From assembly GCF_964355755.1 (NCBI RefSeq), contig NC_092670.1, forward strand, positions 28,753,795 to 28,817,794: 64,000 nucleotides of DNA, written 5' to 3'. A program made the translations under genes and the position numbers. Numbering within the stretch: position 1 is the stretch's first letter; each line of letters begins with the position of its first letter. The notes beneath the pieces are model-generated. The model searched no databases. It was not told the DNA's origin and worked only from the letters and a program-made list of their open reading frames with translations. This DNA is from Antedon mediterranea (taxonomy: Eukaryota; Echinodermata; Crinoidea; Comatulida; Antedonidae). Below, piece by piece: positions 45,860 through 57,735 of the stretch.

Positions 45860-47320
45860 TATATAAATTTAAGGGCAAAATTCGGTAAATCGAGCGTTAT
45901 TTCTAGAATGTTTACTTTATGGTACGTAGGCCTACAGTATACAAAGTTGGTTCGTACTTTCGGTACTGATTTCAACCACCTAATGTAAAACTGTTTACTA
46001 ATTAAATTGAGTTCGATAATGAGTTATTGACAAAAAGAATTTAGGTTCAACGATTTCCCCGAAATAGCGGTCTTTTCCGATCGTGGTATACACTGTCTAA
46101 TGGATGTCCATCTTGAAAAATACCCACACACAATTAATACAAGGATGCTTCGCATTTTTCTATCTCCTCCTACGATAATTGTTTTTAATGGCTGAAAACC
46201 ATTCATAATGTTGAAGACAGGCCGATTTTCTTTAAAAAATTATATTTTGATAGATTTAATATACGTTTATACAAATTATTTGATTTGCGATGAATGGAAC
46301 ATTCCAAATTATTTAGTTTAACCATTGAGGTATACCTCCATGGTTTAACACGCAAACTTATATCAATACAAATCAATTTTTTGCTGCTGGCCGAAAAAAA
46401 AGTGGGATGCTTGGTCAGTACAGGGGCCACAAGGTCAATATGGACTGTGCGTAACTTGGTAACTACTGGGTGTATTGGAATATTTGTTGTGTCAAACTAC
46501 TCAGAAGACCCATATTTCTATTCACTCTAATGGGAAACCTTTGCCAAAAGTGGACATAAACTTGGCCATATAAATATCTCATCAACCACTGGTCAGAAAG
46601 TGATAATTGTGGTCTCAAATTATATGTACTGTCAATAAACCATTAATTTTAACCTTTGACATATAGCCGGCACAAATATTTTTGGCTTGGAGCACACTTT
46701 TCATATCTCAGAAATTGTTAGGCGGATATGGTCGTAGTTGGTGTCAAAATACTCAGAAGATACATATTTCTATTCACTTTAATGGACAACAAAAAATGAC
46801 CATGAAACTTTATTTTTGACCATTGACCATTTAATAACTAATATTGTCTTGCTTAATATCAAAATATCAGTGACTGCTTGTTACTACGGTATGAATGGAA
46901 CATGCCAATATAACTAGTTGGTTTAACACAACTATCAGCTATAAGGAAATGTATGGGCCCTTAGCGAATAAACTTAAAACCTTAAGATATAGTATTGCAA
47001 TACTACTGTACTACACAATACTGTAAATACATAATATAAATTAAAACAATATATAACCGTCGTAGTGGTATATTGTCACGTGTACTTTATTATTTCAATC
47101 GACTATGTGCCAGTTTTAACAAAGTATTAAATCGCAAATGTTTACTTTATTTAAGCCTATAAAACATGAAAACAATATTTCGTTGCTGCGAGATAAAGAA
47201 TATATTTAAAAATGGTTCCTCTTTGTACCTTCTCTCAACCTTAATGTTACATAAAAAAAGAGAAATTACTGTGTATTCGAGAACGTCCATCTATGGGCAG
47301 GACCAAGATGGTACGCGAGC
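45860..47320. repeat. Repeat family R, copy C (inverted, interrupted)
   Basis: The reverse complement of copies A and B: AAATTTAAGGGCAAAATTCGG at 45867 corresponds to their ends, and CAAGATGGTACGCGAGCAA at 47307 to their starts. It is interrupted at about 46310-46915 by units related to the FB1 arms. It lies immediately upstream of PCGF coding exon 1, where the untranslated first exon should be sought. Confidence 0.8.
46310..46915. repeat. FB1-arm-type tandem units inserted in copy C
   Basis: About four units of ~130 bp with TACTCAGAAGAYACATATTT, CTATTCACTYTAATGG and TTGACC-type motifs, like the subunits at 19.6-20.2 and 49.5-49.9 kb. Confidence 0.7.
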
Positions 47321-47445
47321 AATTCTCGCATTCCAAGTCACAGAGACTCACTCATGATTAAGCTGCGTCGTTGACCAGCGAAAGCTAGAGTAAAAAGGTA
47401 AGTTTTACGATTTTTATTTGCCTTTGTTTCATTCAAAAGAAAAAA

Positions 47446-47733
47446 ATGTTTGAATATTATACAGAGATCCAGATGAACCTTTTTACTAATGTTCGTAGAG
47501 GATTTGAAATCGAAACGGTGACATTTATACGCCACTTTCAAAAGAAAGTTTCGCGCCTCCGAAATCTCAGGGTGTTCAGTTTACGTTGCAAAAACGTAGG
47601 CCTAACGCCTACAAGTTTGAAGTTGAGAGTGCCGATCAAGAATGAAAAAGGAAGAAAGATTATCAAACATGCAGAAAAACTACTCTTAAACGAAAGAATT
47701 ACAAAAGTCAGCAAGGATATTGAAAATATATAA
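47446..47733 (+). pseudogene. N-terminal fragment resembling Penelope-like element proteins
   Basis: An open frame reads RRGFEIETVTFIRHFQKKVS, then LRVFSLRCKNVGLTPTSLKL, HAEKLLLNERI. The pattern F-C-K..G-L-P..LKL followed by A..LL.ERI is what I know from N-terminal regions of invertebrate Penelope-like/GIY-YIG retroelement proteins. The rest of the protein is absent; a host-gene exon is less likely. Confidence 0.45.
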
Positions 47734-47759
47734 ACTACATAAATTCAAATCTAACAGTT

Positions 47760-48690
47760 AAACTTAAAAAATCATGCGCTTGCAAATGGGTAATTTTATG
47801 TAAATTTTTAGCTCACAGCTCACTATATCGGTCGGTTGGTTGGTCGGTCGGTAAATACTAACTTGATATCGGTTTAATCTAGCTAAGTCAATTTTTCACA
47901 GTATATTCCTTGTGGCCAGGAATCGATGTGGTTATGTTTTCACGGTGTGCAATAACAAATTACGCGGTCTACGCACGATTTAACGAAATCACGTTTGTAA
48001 TCATATCTTCACACGCATGAATCACACTTAAATAAAATTTGATACTCATAAATTTCAGGGCATAATTCATCATATGGCAATACAATTACATGCGTAGCGC
48101 ATGTAACGCATGCGTACGCGCGCTTAAAATTTTCCAAATTGTCAAAATTTATTTTCGATGAAATAAGAGTACGTTTCAGGCAATTTTAAGCGTTTAAAAA
48201 ATTGCACGATTTTTGCACGCGTACTGCGCGTTAAATTTTAATACGCACGGTTTTTGCCCGATTTCTTGTTCGGTTTTCTTGATTACTTTTCAACTCTAAA
48301 TTACGTTATACGAGCACGTCAAAAGTGACTGGCTACGCACGTGTAAATTTAAAAAATAGAAATGTTTTTAAACATTTTTAAACATGTTCAGCAATTTCGG
48401 TCGGTTGGTCGATCGGTTGGTAGGTTGGTCGGTCGGTAAACACTAACTTGAGCACGCGACTTCAGCCATCTATATGGCCTTGTTTAACTTAATATGTAAG
48501 CAGACATGTTGTAGATATGAATTCATGCTGAATATTTATCTCTCGGATGTTATGACGTCATCATAGCCATCTGAATTTTAAATGTTGTTATCGCTTTCGA
48601 CACAGTTCGTCACATTCAATAAAGCGCATATCGCGTAAACGTTATTAATTTTCTTCCAATTTTCAAAATGTTATTACTAAAACAATTCAT
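47760..48690. repeat. Dispersed TGACGTCA-bearing repeat block, copy 4
   Basis: Same strand as copy 1 and closely matching it for ~500 bp (47.87-48.38 against 2.88-3.40 kb). It also has GGTCGGTTGGTCGGTCGGT iterations near 47835 and 48400, and TGACGTCA at 48554. Confidence 0.8.
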
Positions 48691-49480
48691 CTTTAGACTT
48701 ACGCGCTTTTTCTTTTAATTTGTAAAGGCCATCACATTCAAACAAGTGAATAAACGTCAGTGGTGTAAAATAAAAAATAACCGTCAACTAAACCGTTTAC
48801 AATGCCAATACCGTCAAATTTAAACAGTGATTGGGTTCGCTTTTGACAATCCTGGCTTTTTGTTTCATTTTCAAGATTGTTTGTACTGGACCAAAAAGAT
48901 GGATTTTTAGCACAAAATCAAATTATTTTTAGCATGCAACATGTAATAACCTCAGGAAAAATATCAAGCTATAAAAATATTGTTTTCATTTTATCTCAGA
49001 AACTTACTTAGTATATGGTAGAAGGTGTATGTAAGTTACACGTCACTGACAACAAATCGTTTAAAAAGTTACAACCAGCTAAGTTTATGAAACCACATAA
49101 AAATGTGGTATTTTTTGGGAAAAAATGAAGATTGAGGGCGCTGTTCACATAAGTAAAAATACACTTTTTTGCCTGTATCTAATTAAGTTTTAGCCATAAT
49201 AATTTGAAAATAGTCTTATTTGATAGATAATTAAATTGTCTTTATATAAAAAAAAACAACATTATATTAAATACACATATTTTCTGATAAATTCATGTGA
49301 AGTGCGTAAAATCAGCAAATATGACACATTTTAATATTATAACAAATGCTAGTGATGTTAATAAATTACAAAGTTAGTGATCATAAATAAAATTCTTTTA
49401 CATTTCTATAAAATGTTGTTATTATAAAACATATAAATGTAAATTGTTCGAACCATTTCACAAAAACAACCATTTTACGG
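48691..49480. other. No feature recognised
   Basis: AT-rich sequence of about 0.8 kb without coding, RNA or repeat similarity that I can see. Confidence 0.4.
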
Positions 49481-49860
49481 CCAATAGTTTGAGATTATAG
49501 AAATATGTACTACCAGTACAGGTCAAAGGTCAATAAAAATATTTCGGGTCATTTTCTTGTAAAAGTTCTTATTAGACTGAATAGAAACATATACCTTCAG
49601 ATTAATTTGAGCCCTATTTAAAGTTTGTCCAACTATTAGTTACGGAGTTATTATGATATGTAGGTCAAAGGTCAAATATGCCAAAAATCATACTTCCAGC
49701 CATTTTTGAACAAACTTTTCCATTAGAACGAATATTAATATGCATCTCCCAAATAATTTGACACTAACATTATTTCATTTAATCTAAGCGTTGCAAAGAT
49801 ATGATCATTTTGTTTTCAATGGGTCAAAACGTTCAAATTGAGGTCAGAGGTCAAAGATGA
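49481..49860. repeat. DR1-bearing tandem units (FB1-arm family)
   Basis: Three ~150-bp units each have an AGGTCA-rich pair: AGGTCAAAGGTCA at 49520-49532 and 49662-49674, and AGGTCAGAGGTCA at 49841-49853, with RAATATTAATATGCATCTYC-type spacers. The arms of FB1 have the same organisation. Confidence 0.75.
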
Positions 49861-49927
49861 ATTTTAGAAATTTGACAACATGGGTTTTTATAACCAGCAT
49901 GATTCAAATATTCATAAAACACAATGT

Positions 49928-51393
49928 TTACACTTTCCCCATGATCTGCACACGAAAATACATAGGGATCTGGACTAATAACTCTGACATAGTTTCTCGG
50001 CCATCATTGCTCTTCAGACTTATGCATTTATTCGTATAGCCAAATACAACTTCTCTTCCATGAAGATTTGGTGCATATTTATTCTTTTTCCATTCACTTA
50101 GTAGAAATTCTGTTAGTGTCATCTTATTGTCATCGCTTGACAGAAACGATTTCCAGTCTCGTGGCACTTTAGTCTTGACTCCTATGGGATTTAGAAGAAC
50201 TTCTTCTAGCCCTTTCAATTCCTTTGATTGATAGTGGGAGGTAGGTATCAGTTACAAAGTCCACACGTTTTACCTTAGGCAGCTGTCCAAATATACTCTC
50301 TGCCAGGTCTCCAAATTTATCAGGCAAAGCCATCTGTGCTTGCAGCTGAGTCATTCCGTCAACCATATATGTGGTTTCTCCAGCCGGCCTTTCTATTGTG
50401 TTTGATTCGCCTACCAATGCATGCATAGGCTTTGCCTTGTCTGTCTTCGCCTGGAACACCATCAGCAGTTGCAAGTGCCCATGGAACAGGGCCCAATGAG
50501 AAACTAAGCACCCTCTCCATACTAATGTCATGCTTCATTGCTAAAAGTACAAGCTGACCAAATACATTTCTTTCAGCTTTTACTTCTTTGGTCTTCTTTG
50601 ACTGTCCCGAGATCTTACATGATTTGGCAAGTTTTACAAATGTCTTTAGTTTACACTTCTTGATTGGATGATGAAAACTTACTGTGCCTTCAACAAGTCG
50701 TTGCGTAACAAATTTGTCGTAAGCCTGTTTTCCAATATTATCAGCCTGGAGGAGATCATGTTGGATCTCATCTGATACTGGTGCACCTGATGACAGACAG
50801 TAGAGGACGTTCTTGTTTTCAACAACAAAAGGATTTACAAAGTTATGAAATGCTGCTAGAACCTTGCAAGTATCTTGTTCACTGTTGATGATGTGTGAGG
50901 AGCCCTTGTGTGAAGTCGATTCCATGTTATCCATGTCTGCCATTTCCATTGTGGCTTGCTGGTAACTAGCCCTACTGTGTCTTGTCGTGCACCACCCATG
51001 AAATGCCGAATAGTTCCTGCTGAATCCTATGATTCCACCATGGCACTTTGCGTGACGGTTGATAGTTTTTTCAATTGTGATGTCAACAGCATTTCTCGAC
51101 ATCGGAATTTGTGATCGTTTAACGCTGAAACCATTGTGTCGCAAGAGCTCCTCTGCTCCGGGATGTGTCTCTGATATGTTTAGGAGAGACAGGAAATACA
51201 CCATTGTATATCTAGCATAGTTTTGGTGGTCGTAGCTAAAAAACAGACTACACATTCTTTGTAGGCTAGCTAAATGCAAATCAAAATTGTTTTCCTTAGT
51301 TGCTCTTTGAAATTGAAGGATAAGCCAAACTCGATCCATATAGTTAAGCCAGAACTGTGCAAGTTCTCCTAGGCCTAGGCTAATCCACATTTT
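49928..51393 (-). pseudogene. Frameshifted member of an expanded uncharacterised invertebrate protein family
   Basis: The main frame (51390-50460) reads LAQFWLNYMDRVWLILQFQR, DLHLASLQRMCSLFFSYDHQ, NYARYTMVYFLSL, ETHPGAEELL, ETINRHAKCHGGIIGFSRN-like text (here IEKTINRHAKCHGGIIGFSR) and LGPVPWALATADG. It shifts frame near 50455 to KTDKAKPMHALV through DTYLPLSIKGIERARRSSS, and shifts again near 50175 to KTKVPRDWKSFL. A third shift near 49960 reads RVISPDPYV. I know this arrangement from many uncharacterised, multi-copy proteins of cnidarians, molluscs and echinoderms; function unknown. An acceptor CCTAG at about 51372 suggests a lost upstream exon. Three shifts make a pseudogene more likely than assembly error. 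Confidence 0.75.
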
Positions 51394-52379
51394 GCACCAT
51401 GTACTGTATTAGGAGAGCAAATTACTTACTATGAATTAACTTTGTTGTTGAAAAAGCACAATTTTCTTCGATAATTTAGCTCAATGTTATATAGACTAGA
51501 CTGGTTTCATACAACTGATCAACTAGACTACTACACTGCTATCTGTGTTCTGATTGGTTTAAAATTGAATGTCATGCATCAACTAATTTGTTTGATAGAA
51601 GTTTTTGTATTATTTTAATAATAATATTATTTTATTAGTTTAATCAAATAATGTCAGTACTAGTTAAATTATTGAATGGTAAAATGACATTCTGACATTT
51701 TTCTGATTGTTTATATAATCATTTCTAGTAATTACTTCAATTTTGTTAAGTTTTATGATTTTCGACGGCCATTTTGAAATGCGCCCTCTATATTGACTTT
51801 TCGGAATACAAACATATACCATGACCTGACCACACATTATTTCAATACAGAACAATTAAAAAACAAGTTAATTTTAGCATATAAATTACTGTTTTATCAA
51901 TATATATATAATATTTTATTAAATTTGGCGGCCATTTTGGAAAAAGCGCCCTCATCGGTTTACGCACCACTGCGCAATGTGCAGACAACCTGATTTGAAA
52001 ACCTATATGTGTGAGGTTTCCAAAAATGTATGGGTCATAAAATCCCCAGGGGGGGAGGGGGGTTACGGTAGCCCACAGTCTATAAGTACAATATTTTTAA
52101 TATGAGGTTTCAAGACTACAAACAATTGATTACCGTACATAGCTTTACGTTGTTTTTTGTAATTATTATTTTATGTTTATTGCCTAAATGAATAAAATAA
52201 AAATAAAATTACTACTTTTTCCCAAATTTACTTATCTACGGTAGGCCTACTGAATCTCAGAAAATGTCTGACCTTGTGAAAGGATCATTTGTTGGGTCAA
52301 GTTATGTCAAAATGTATTATTTATGTTATCTTAGAACCTGTTTCTATGGGTAACTAAGGATAATTGTTTTTTTTAAATA
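51394..52379. other. No feature recognised
   Basis: About 1 kb of AT-rich sequence. A G-run is present near 52050. No coding or RNA similarity is visible. Confidence 0.4.
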
Positions 52380-52928
52380 CAGTTGAACCTCCCGTAAGTG
52401 GCCACCCTCGGGACCTGGAAAAGTGGCCGCTTACGGGCGGTGACCCCTTACGGGAGGTTCTGCCGATAAAGGGCCAAAATCACGTATTATGGCTATATAC
52501 GATATTCTTAACGAAACGAGCCTCTCAATTTTCCAGCTAATTGTAGGCCTATTATTATTTATAATCAGGTGGTTTAGTATTTTTTAGCATTTTCAGACAA
52601 ATTTTAAAAGCTTTTATCATATGAAAAATGGTCGGTCAAAATCTGTGTAGTTTTCTCATCTCTTCACAGTAATGTTTTTAAAACCTCTTCAAAATAAAGC
52701 TAATATATAAAGAAATACAATAAACATGCACCTCTAATTCATAGGTCCATGCAATAATTATCACATTTTTCGATTGGCCGCTTACAAAAAAATCTCATTT
52801 TTAGTATAAAAAGGTGCCCGCAGCTGCTTACGGTAAGCACCAAATGCACTAATTAGATAGGAAGAACAAACAGGCTTTTCAAAGTGCGTCCGTTAAGGGA
52901 GGTGGTAGCTTACGGGAGGTGCCCGCTG
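52380..52928. mobile_element. pogo/Tigger-like MITE (549 bp), TA target duplication
   Basis: Ends CAGTTGAACCTCCCGTAAG and CTTACGGGAGGTGCCCGCTG are inverted and flanked by TA (52378-52379, 52929-52930). The CAGTxGAACCTC tip is characteristic of pogo/Tigger elements of the Tc1/mariner group. There is no transposase frame. Confidence 0.88.
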
Positions 52929-53266
52929 TAAATAAAATATGGGGTTTTCATGAAGAAAAATAATCACAGAAGAAAGTGCTTAGGAATATGACCTAATTTG
53001 AAAATGCAAATAAGACATGCCTGCTAATAACCTACAAATTTTAATTTGTATAAGATAAATAGGAATATCTCAATTTTAGTTACCATGTAACTGTTGCTAT
53101 GCATAACTAAGGGAAATTAAATAATTATCAGATAATTATTAATTTTAATTAATAATTATCTGAATAATTAATACTGAATCCAACCATCACAGTAAAAAAA
53201 AATATAGAATTTAAAACAAATATTTAATAATAAAGTGTGATATTTTACATGATGACCTTAAATGAA

Positions 53267-53905
53267 ATGAAATTTTACATCAGGGCTTCAATATTTGTTA
53301 TGTAGCATTAACATACCTGAGTATATCATTGACTTTTGATTGGTTCTATTTTGGGGAGGGGAAAGTGGTGGATCCAGGACTTTGAAATAGTTAGGTGGTT
53401 CAAGGCGAGGGTCTAAAAATTTAACTTTATGTCCTATCTTTTCCATTGCAATTTTTAACTTGGGGTGGGTGGGGGCTTGAAGAAAGGGGGAGGGGGTGGG
53501 ATGGAGGAGTTTGAATCCGTCTATTCATTGGGGCGATGGTAGCGGCAGTGTGGGTGGTGCTTGAATGCATGCATTTGACACTTTAAATCAAATGAAATTT
53601 TACATCAGGGCTTCAATATTTGTTATGTAGCATTAACATACCTGAGTATATCATTGACTTTTGATTGGTTCTATTTTGGGGAGGGGAAAGTGGTGGATCC
53701 AGGACTTTGAAATAGTTAGGGGGTTCAAGGCGAGGGTCTAAAAACTTAACTTTATGTCCTATCTTTTGCATTGCAATTTTTAACTTGGGGTGGGTGGGGG
53801 CTTGAAGAAAGGGGGAGGGGTGGGATGGAGGAGTTTGAATCCGTCTATTCATTGGGGCGATGGTAGCGGCAGTGTGGGTGGTGCTTGAATGCATGCATTT
53901 GACAC
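53267..53905. repeat. Recent tandem duplication, ~325-bp unit, two copies
   Basis: Copy 1 (from about 53267) and copy 2 (from about 53592) differ by only a handful of bases (for example GTGG against GGGG, one G in a G-run). Both contain GGGGTGGGTGGGGGCTTGAA. Open frames across it are by-products. Confidence 0.92.
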
Positions 53906-55021
53906 TCTATAGTGGATGATCGACCAAAGTGTTGCAGTTTATCTTTTTGTGGTTATTGTCGGTGTCGGGGGGGGGGGGGTTAGTCGAAAGTGGTGGTGGA
54001 TGGGCATGTGGGATCTGCTTAGGTTAGCAAATAAAAGAAGTAAACAAATGAAAGAGGAGCTTCAAAATAAGAGAGGAGTAATCTGTTGCAAAGATTAAAA
54101 TTCACAACGATCTGATAACTTATTCTAATTTCCAGAGGATATAACCTACCGTATAAAATGACATTAAAACTGGGAATTACAGAATCTATAATTAAAAATA
54201 TATTTAGAATTTTTCTGACCAATGAATTTCAAATCAAATAATCAAAGAAAATAAAATGTTTTTACTAATATACCATTTTTTTTTTATAAAAATGCCTATG
54301 TTTCTCGCAACACTGCTTGTAGATTTTAAAATTACCCCACTATTTTATTTTAGAAATCAATTATTAAACATTAGAACTACCTATTTTTAATAAATCAGCT
54401 AAACAAAATACACCACTTTGGGCATTATGGTGAAGGTCAAATTTAGTTGCATTGAACAATTTAAAAAAAGTGAAAAACACCCCTTTTTAAATAAATGGTA
54501 TGTCCCAAATTATGAAATCAAACAAAAATAAAAAAATATGAAACAGGTACACAATGCATTGTTATTATGCATACACTCATTATTTTTTATAATTAAATGA
54601 ACAAACAAAAATATCGTTCATCAAAGTAGTACCAATATCCATTTTAAAAAACCTTAAAAAAGGACAAAATTTGTCAAAAACACAAATTTGGACGTTGCCA
54701 TGGAAATATACGTGTGAAATAAAAAATACTTCATATTTGATTTCTCTCAACACATATATAGCCATGTGCAAAATTTGAAAGAAATCCATTTTTTTTAGTC
54801 TGCCACTCTTTTTGATATTTCTTTGATTCTTACAGACAATGGCTCTTAAGATTGCATATATTGTAAAGTAGGATGATAGTGTATTTACTGTAGCCAGTTA
54901 ATGTAGTGTTTTGTTTGAAAGTTCGTAAAGGAAGAAAAAAATCAGATTCAACGAAAAAATTTGCTGGTTTTAAACTTTTTAAAACGTCTTCTTCACGATG
55001 CCGTATTGGACATAGTTAATA
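53906..55021. other. No feature recognised
   Basis: Contains a 10-base G run near 53970 and otherwise AT-rich sequence with no coding, RNA or repeat similarity that I can see. Confidence 0.4.
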
Positions 55022-55873
55022 TACCGTATATTTCGGTGTATAAGTCGCACTTTTGACACGCAAATTTGACCTCTAAATTAAGGGTGCGTCTTATACACCG
55101 AACATAAATGCCTCACCACACAAATTGTACATAGGCCTAGGCTATCGTCACCTCGTTTGCTAGGCCTGAGTAGGCTAGGCCTAGCTACAGTAACTAACTA
55201 ACGTAACGGCAACCTGCTTCTGCCTAGGCCTAGTTTTCAAGTCATTTTAGCATGATGTTATACTAAATATGATGAAAAGATTTGTTCATTATGGCGCTCC
55301 GATAAAATTTCATTTGTAAACGTTTACGTCGTACGATTGGAATAGTATTTATTTATACAGTAGTTATACGCACGATCGCCGTACCCCAAGCGCAAGCCCT
55401 TCTTTTGGTGGCACATGGTGTACGGTATTCGACTAGTATATTCTCCAGGTGATTATAGCATGGACCTAGCGTACACACTTCTCGGATACATGGATACTAA
55501 TCGAATACGATTGTCCGTGAAAACGTGCGCCCTCTCGAAATGATCGAGCGAGGCTAGCCCACACACGTGCGTGTTACACACACGGTCATGCACTCGATGT
55601 TGCGGCGAAACTCATGAATAACAAGTTAGAAAGAACTTGTTGAGGCTGGGCGCGGCCGAGCCTAGGTAAGAAAAAACCTAAATAAAGGACGCCGTTGTAG
55701 ATATAACAAAATATATAATTACAATAATATTGATTACAATTTAAAAAAACATTGTTTTGATGAAATATAAGGTGCGTCTTATACATCGACGATATAAAAA
55801 ATACCGATATTTTACTCTCAGTTGGGGGTGCGTCTTATACACAGGTGCGACTTATACACCGAAATATACGGTA
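55022..55873. mobile_element. MITE with perfect 29-bp terminal inverted repeats (852 bp)
   Basis: The first 29 bases (TACCGTATATTTCGGTGTAT plus AAGTCGCAC) are exactly inverted at 55845-55873. Inner copies of GGTGCGTCTTATACA also pair. The TAAGTCGCAC motif is typical of a MITE type spread widely in animals. No coding. No target duplication could be read with confidence. Confidence 0.88.
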
Positions 55874-56584
55874 CACCAAAGTATTAAAAACAAACCATTA
55901 AATAAGAATCACAGCAGAATCACGTAAATTCAATTGGCGGCAAAATAAACAGACGATACGTGTCACGTCAAGCATGCATATTATACTCTGCTGATTTACG
56001 GTCTCAAACTGACACGATCTACGAAGCTACCGTGCTGCAATATTATTTTACGTTTACATTAGTGTTGTATGGAACGCCGTTTACGCAACATTTCGATGAT
56101 ATGAATTTTATGACGCGATATGTATGCATCGATATTAATTGAATGGCGCGCGATATATGAATGAAATGTTTTGAATTGAATGCTTTGAATTGAATGTTTT
56201 TAATGAAATGTTTTGAATTGAATGCTTTGAATTGAATGTTTTGAATGAAATGTTTTGAATGAAATATTTTAAATAAAATGTTTTGAATGAAATGTTTTGA
56301 ACGAAATGTTTTGAATGAAATGTTTGAATTGGAATGTCGTATATATCGAATATACGTATGTCATTCCCGCTAGCGATTTTTTCTCAACCTCTTAAGCCTG
56401 GGTACCCTCATCTCCTTTCCACGCTGTCATCAATACGGATCCCTTACAGAGAATCCTAACAGACCTGGGTTTGAAAATATGAATTCCTATGGCACGCCCG
56501 GACGGACATAACTATGTCAAGCAGTGGCGGATTTAGGAGGGAGAGGCCCCCTTTTGTATTGAGCACTCTATCCTAACAGTCTGA

Positions 56585-56862
56585 TAATTTTTTTATTTTT
56601 TATTTTTATTTTTTTATTTTATTTCATACTCATCCAACAGCGAGTAACCCGCCAATTACAGGATGGATAAACTATTTAATAATTTCACAAGACAAACATA
56701 TACACAAGATGCTCTACATAAACAAAGACTTATTATTAAGTCTTTGGGAGTGGAGTTGTAATTTGTCATGAGAAAAAAACCCTGACATATGACAGGGCTT
56801 GAACCCAGGACCCTTAGATTGGTAGCCAAGCATCATAACCACCAAGCCACAGCTTGACACAA
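56585..56862 (-). mobile_element. tRNA-derived SINE, family S2
   Basis: In minus sense: tRNA-like head with A box TGGCTTGGTGGTTATGATGC and B box GGGTTCAAGCC, a body ending GGCGGGTTACTCGCTGTTGG, and an A-rich tail (AAATAAAATAAAAAAATAAA). Head, body and tail are all present, so this copy is nearly complete. Confidence 0.75.
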
Positions 56863-56872
56863 CTGAGGACTA

Positions 56873-57163
56873 GTGCTGTTCCGCCGTACCACGCCGAGAA
56901 TGTTAAAGAGTCGCTATCCAATCGAGTTTGAACAATACCATGAAAGCCCCAGTGGCCTAATGGTTAGGGCAACTGCATATCAAGCAGACGGTCCGAGTTC
57001 GAGTCTCGGTTGGGGCGACTTTTTCTCATTCTCACAGATTTCCTCATCTTTATCGTTTCAAATTAATTAATTAAATTTCAGTATATCACCGGGCGGTTTA
57101 GAATTAATGTTCTTTGCCTGATTTGTTTATATATATAAATAAATAAATAAATAAAATAACAGC
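56873..57163 (+). mobile_element. tRNA-derived SINE, family S1, copy 2, with leader block
   Basis: 56946-57016 folds as a 71-nt tRNA: 7-bp acceptor stem GCCCCAG/TTGGGGC, D arm, anticodon loop ATATCAA, B box GAGTTCGAGTC. The anticodon stem has an A-A mismatch. The 3' body CGGGCGGTTTAGAATTAATG and (AAAT)n tail follow. The 5' leader GCTGTTCCGCCGTACCACG is shared with 63216 and with 44845 (inverted). Confidence 0.75.
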
Positions 57164-57384
57164 AGAAAACTTGTCATGTCGATGTGTACGTATAAACTCA
57201 ATACGAGCGATGTGTAAACTCAACACGAGCGATGTCAACATAACACGAGCGATGTGTAAACTCAACACGAGCGATGTGTAAACTCAACACGAGCGAGGTC
57301 AACTTGACATAGTTATGTCCGTCCTGGCGTGCCATACATTCCACTGTTTCAGGTCTGCTAGGATTCTCTGTAAAGGATCCATAT

Positions 57385-57735
57385 TGATTTAATTAAATTA
57401 AATTAAAATAAAAAAAAATAAATAAAATAAATAAATTAATTAATTAATTAATTAAATAATAATTAATATGTAAATAAATTGTATTTTTGTAATCGTAGTT
57501 TAAGAAATTCCGACCTATTTTGTATATCGTTCATTTTATTTTTCTATTTTATGCGATTTTTAATTAATGTACAGTAAGAATATTTATAACTTAGTTTAAG
57601 AAATCTTATTTCGAATAATTTGAGGTACTTTTGTAATTATTGCTTATGATGTTTGTCTTTATGATGTGAAGCGCCTTTGAGCATGAGTTTTCATGAAAAG
57701 GGCGCTATAGAAATCTGGTAAATAAATAAATAAAA
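57385..57735 (+). mobile_element. L2-type element, 3' end fragment
   Basis: Ends GAAGCGCCTTTGAGCATGAG...GGGCGCTATAGAAATCTGGT plus (AAAT)n, the same 3' signature as the element at 35465 but a different subfamily (AAAT and not ATT tail). It begins in AATT/AAAT-rich sequence and contains no coding part. Confidence 0.75.

Noticed and set aside
49857-50039. Short plus-strand open frame at 49.86 kb
   Set aside because: It overlaps the end of the decayed minus-strand family member and has no similarity of its own.
53613-53894. 93-codon minus-strand open frame
   Set aside because: It lies in a non-coding tandem duplication, and the other copy breaks it.
56946-57017. A functional tRNA gene
   Set aside because: It folds well, but the A-A mismatch in the anticodon stem, the AUC loop and the SINE body shared with other loci show a SINE head.
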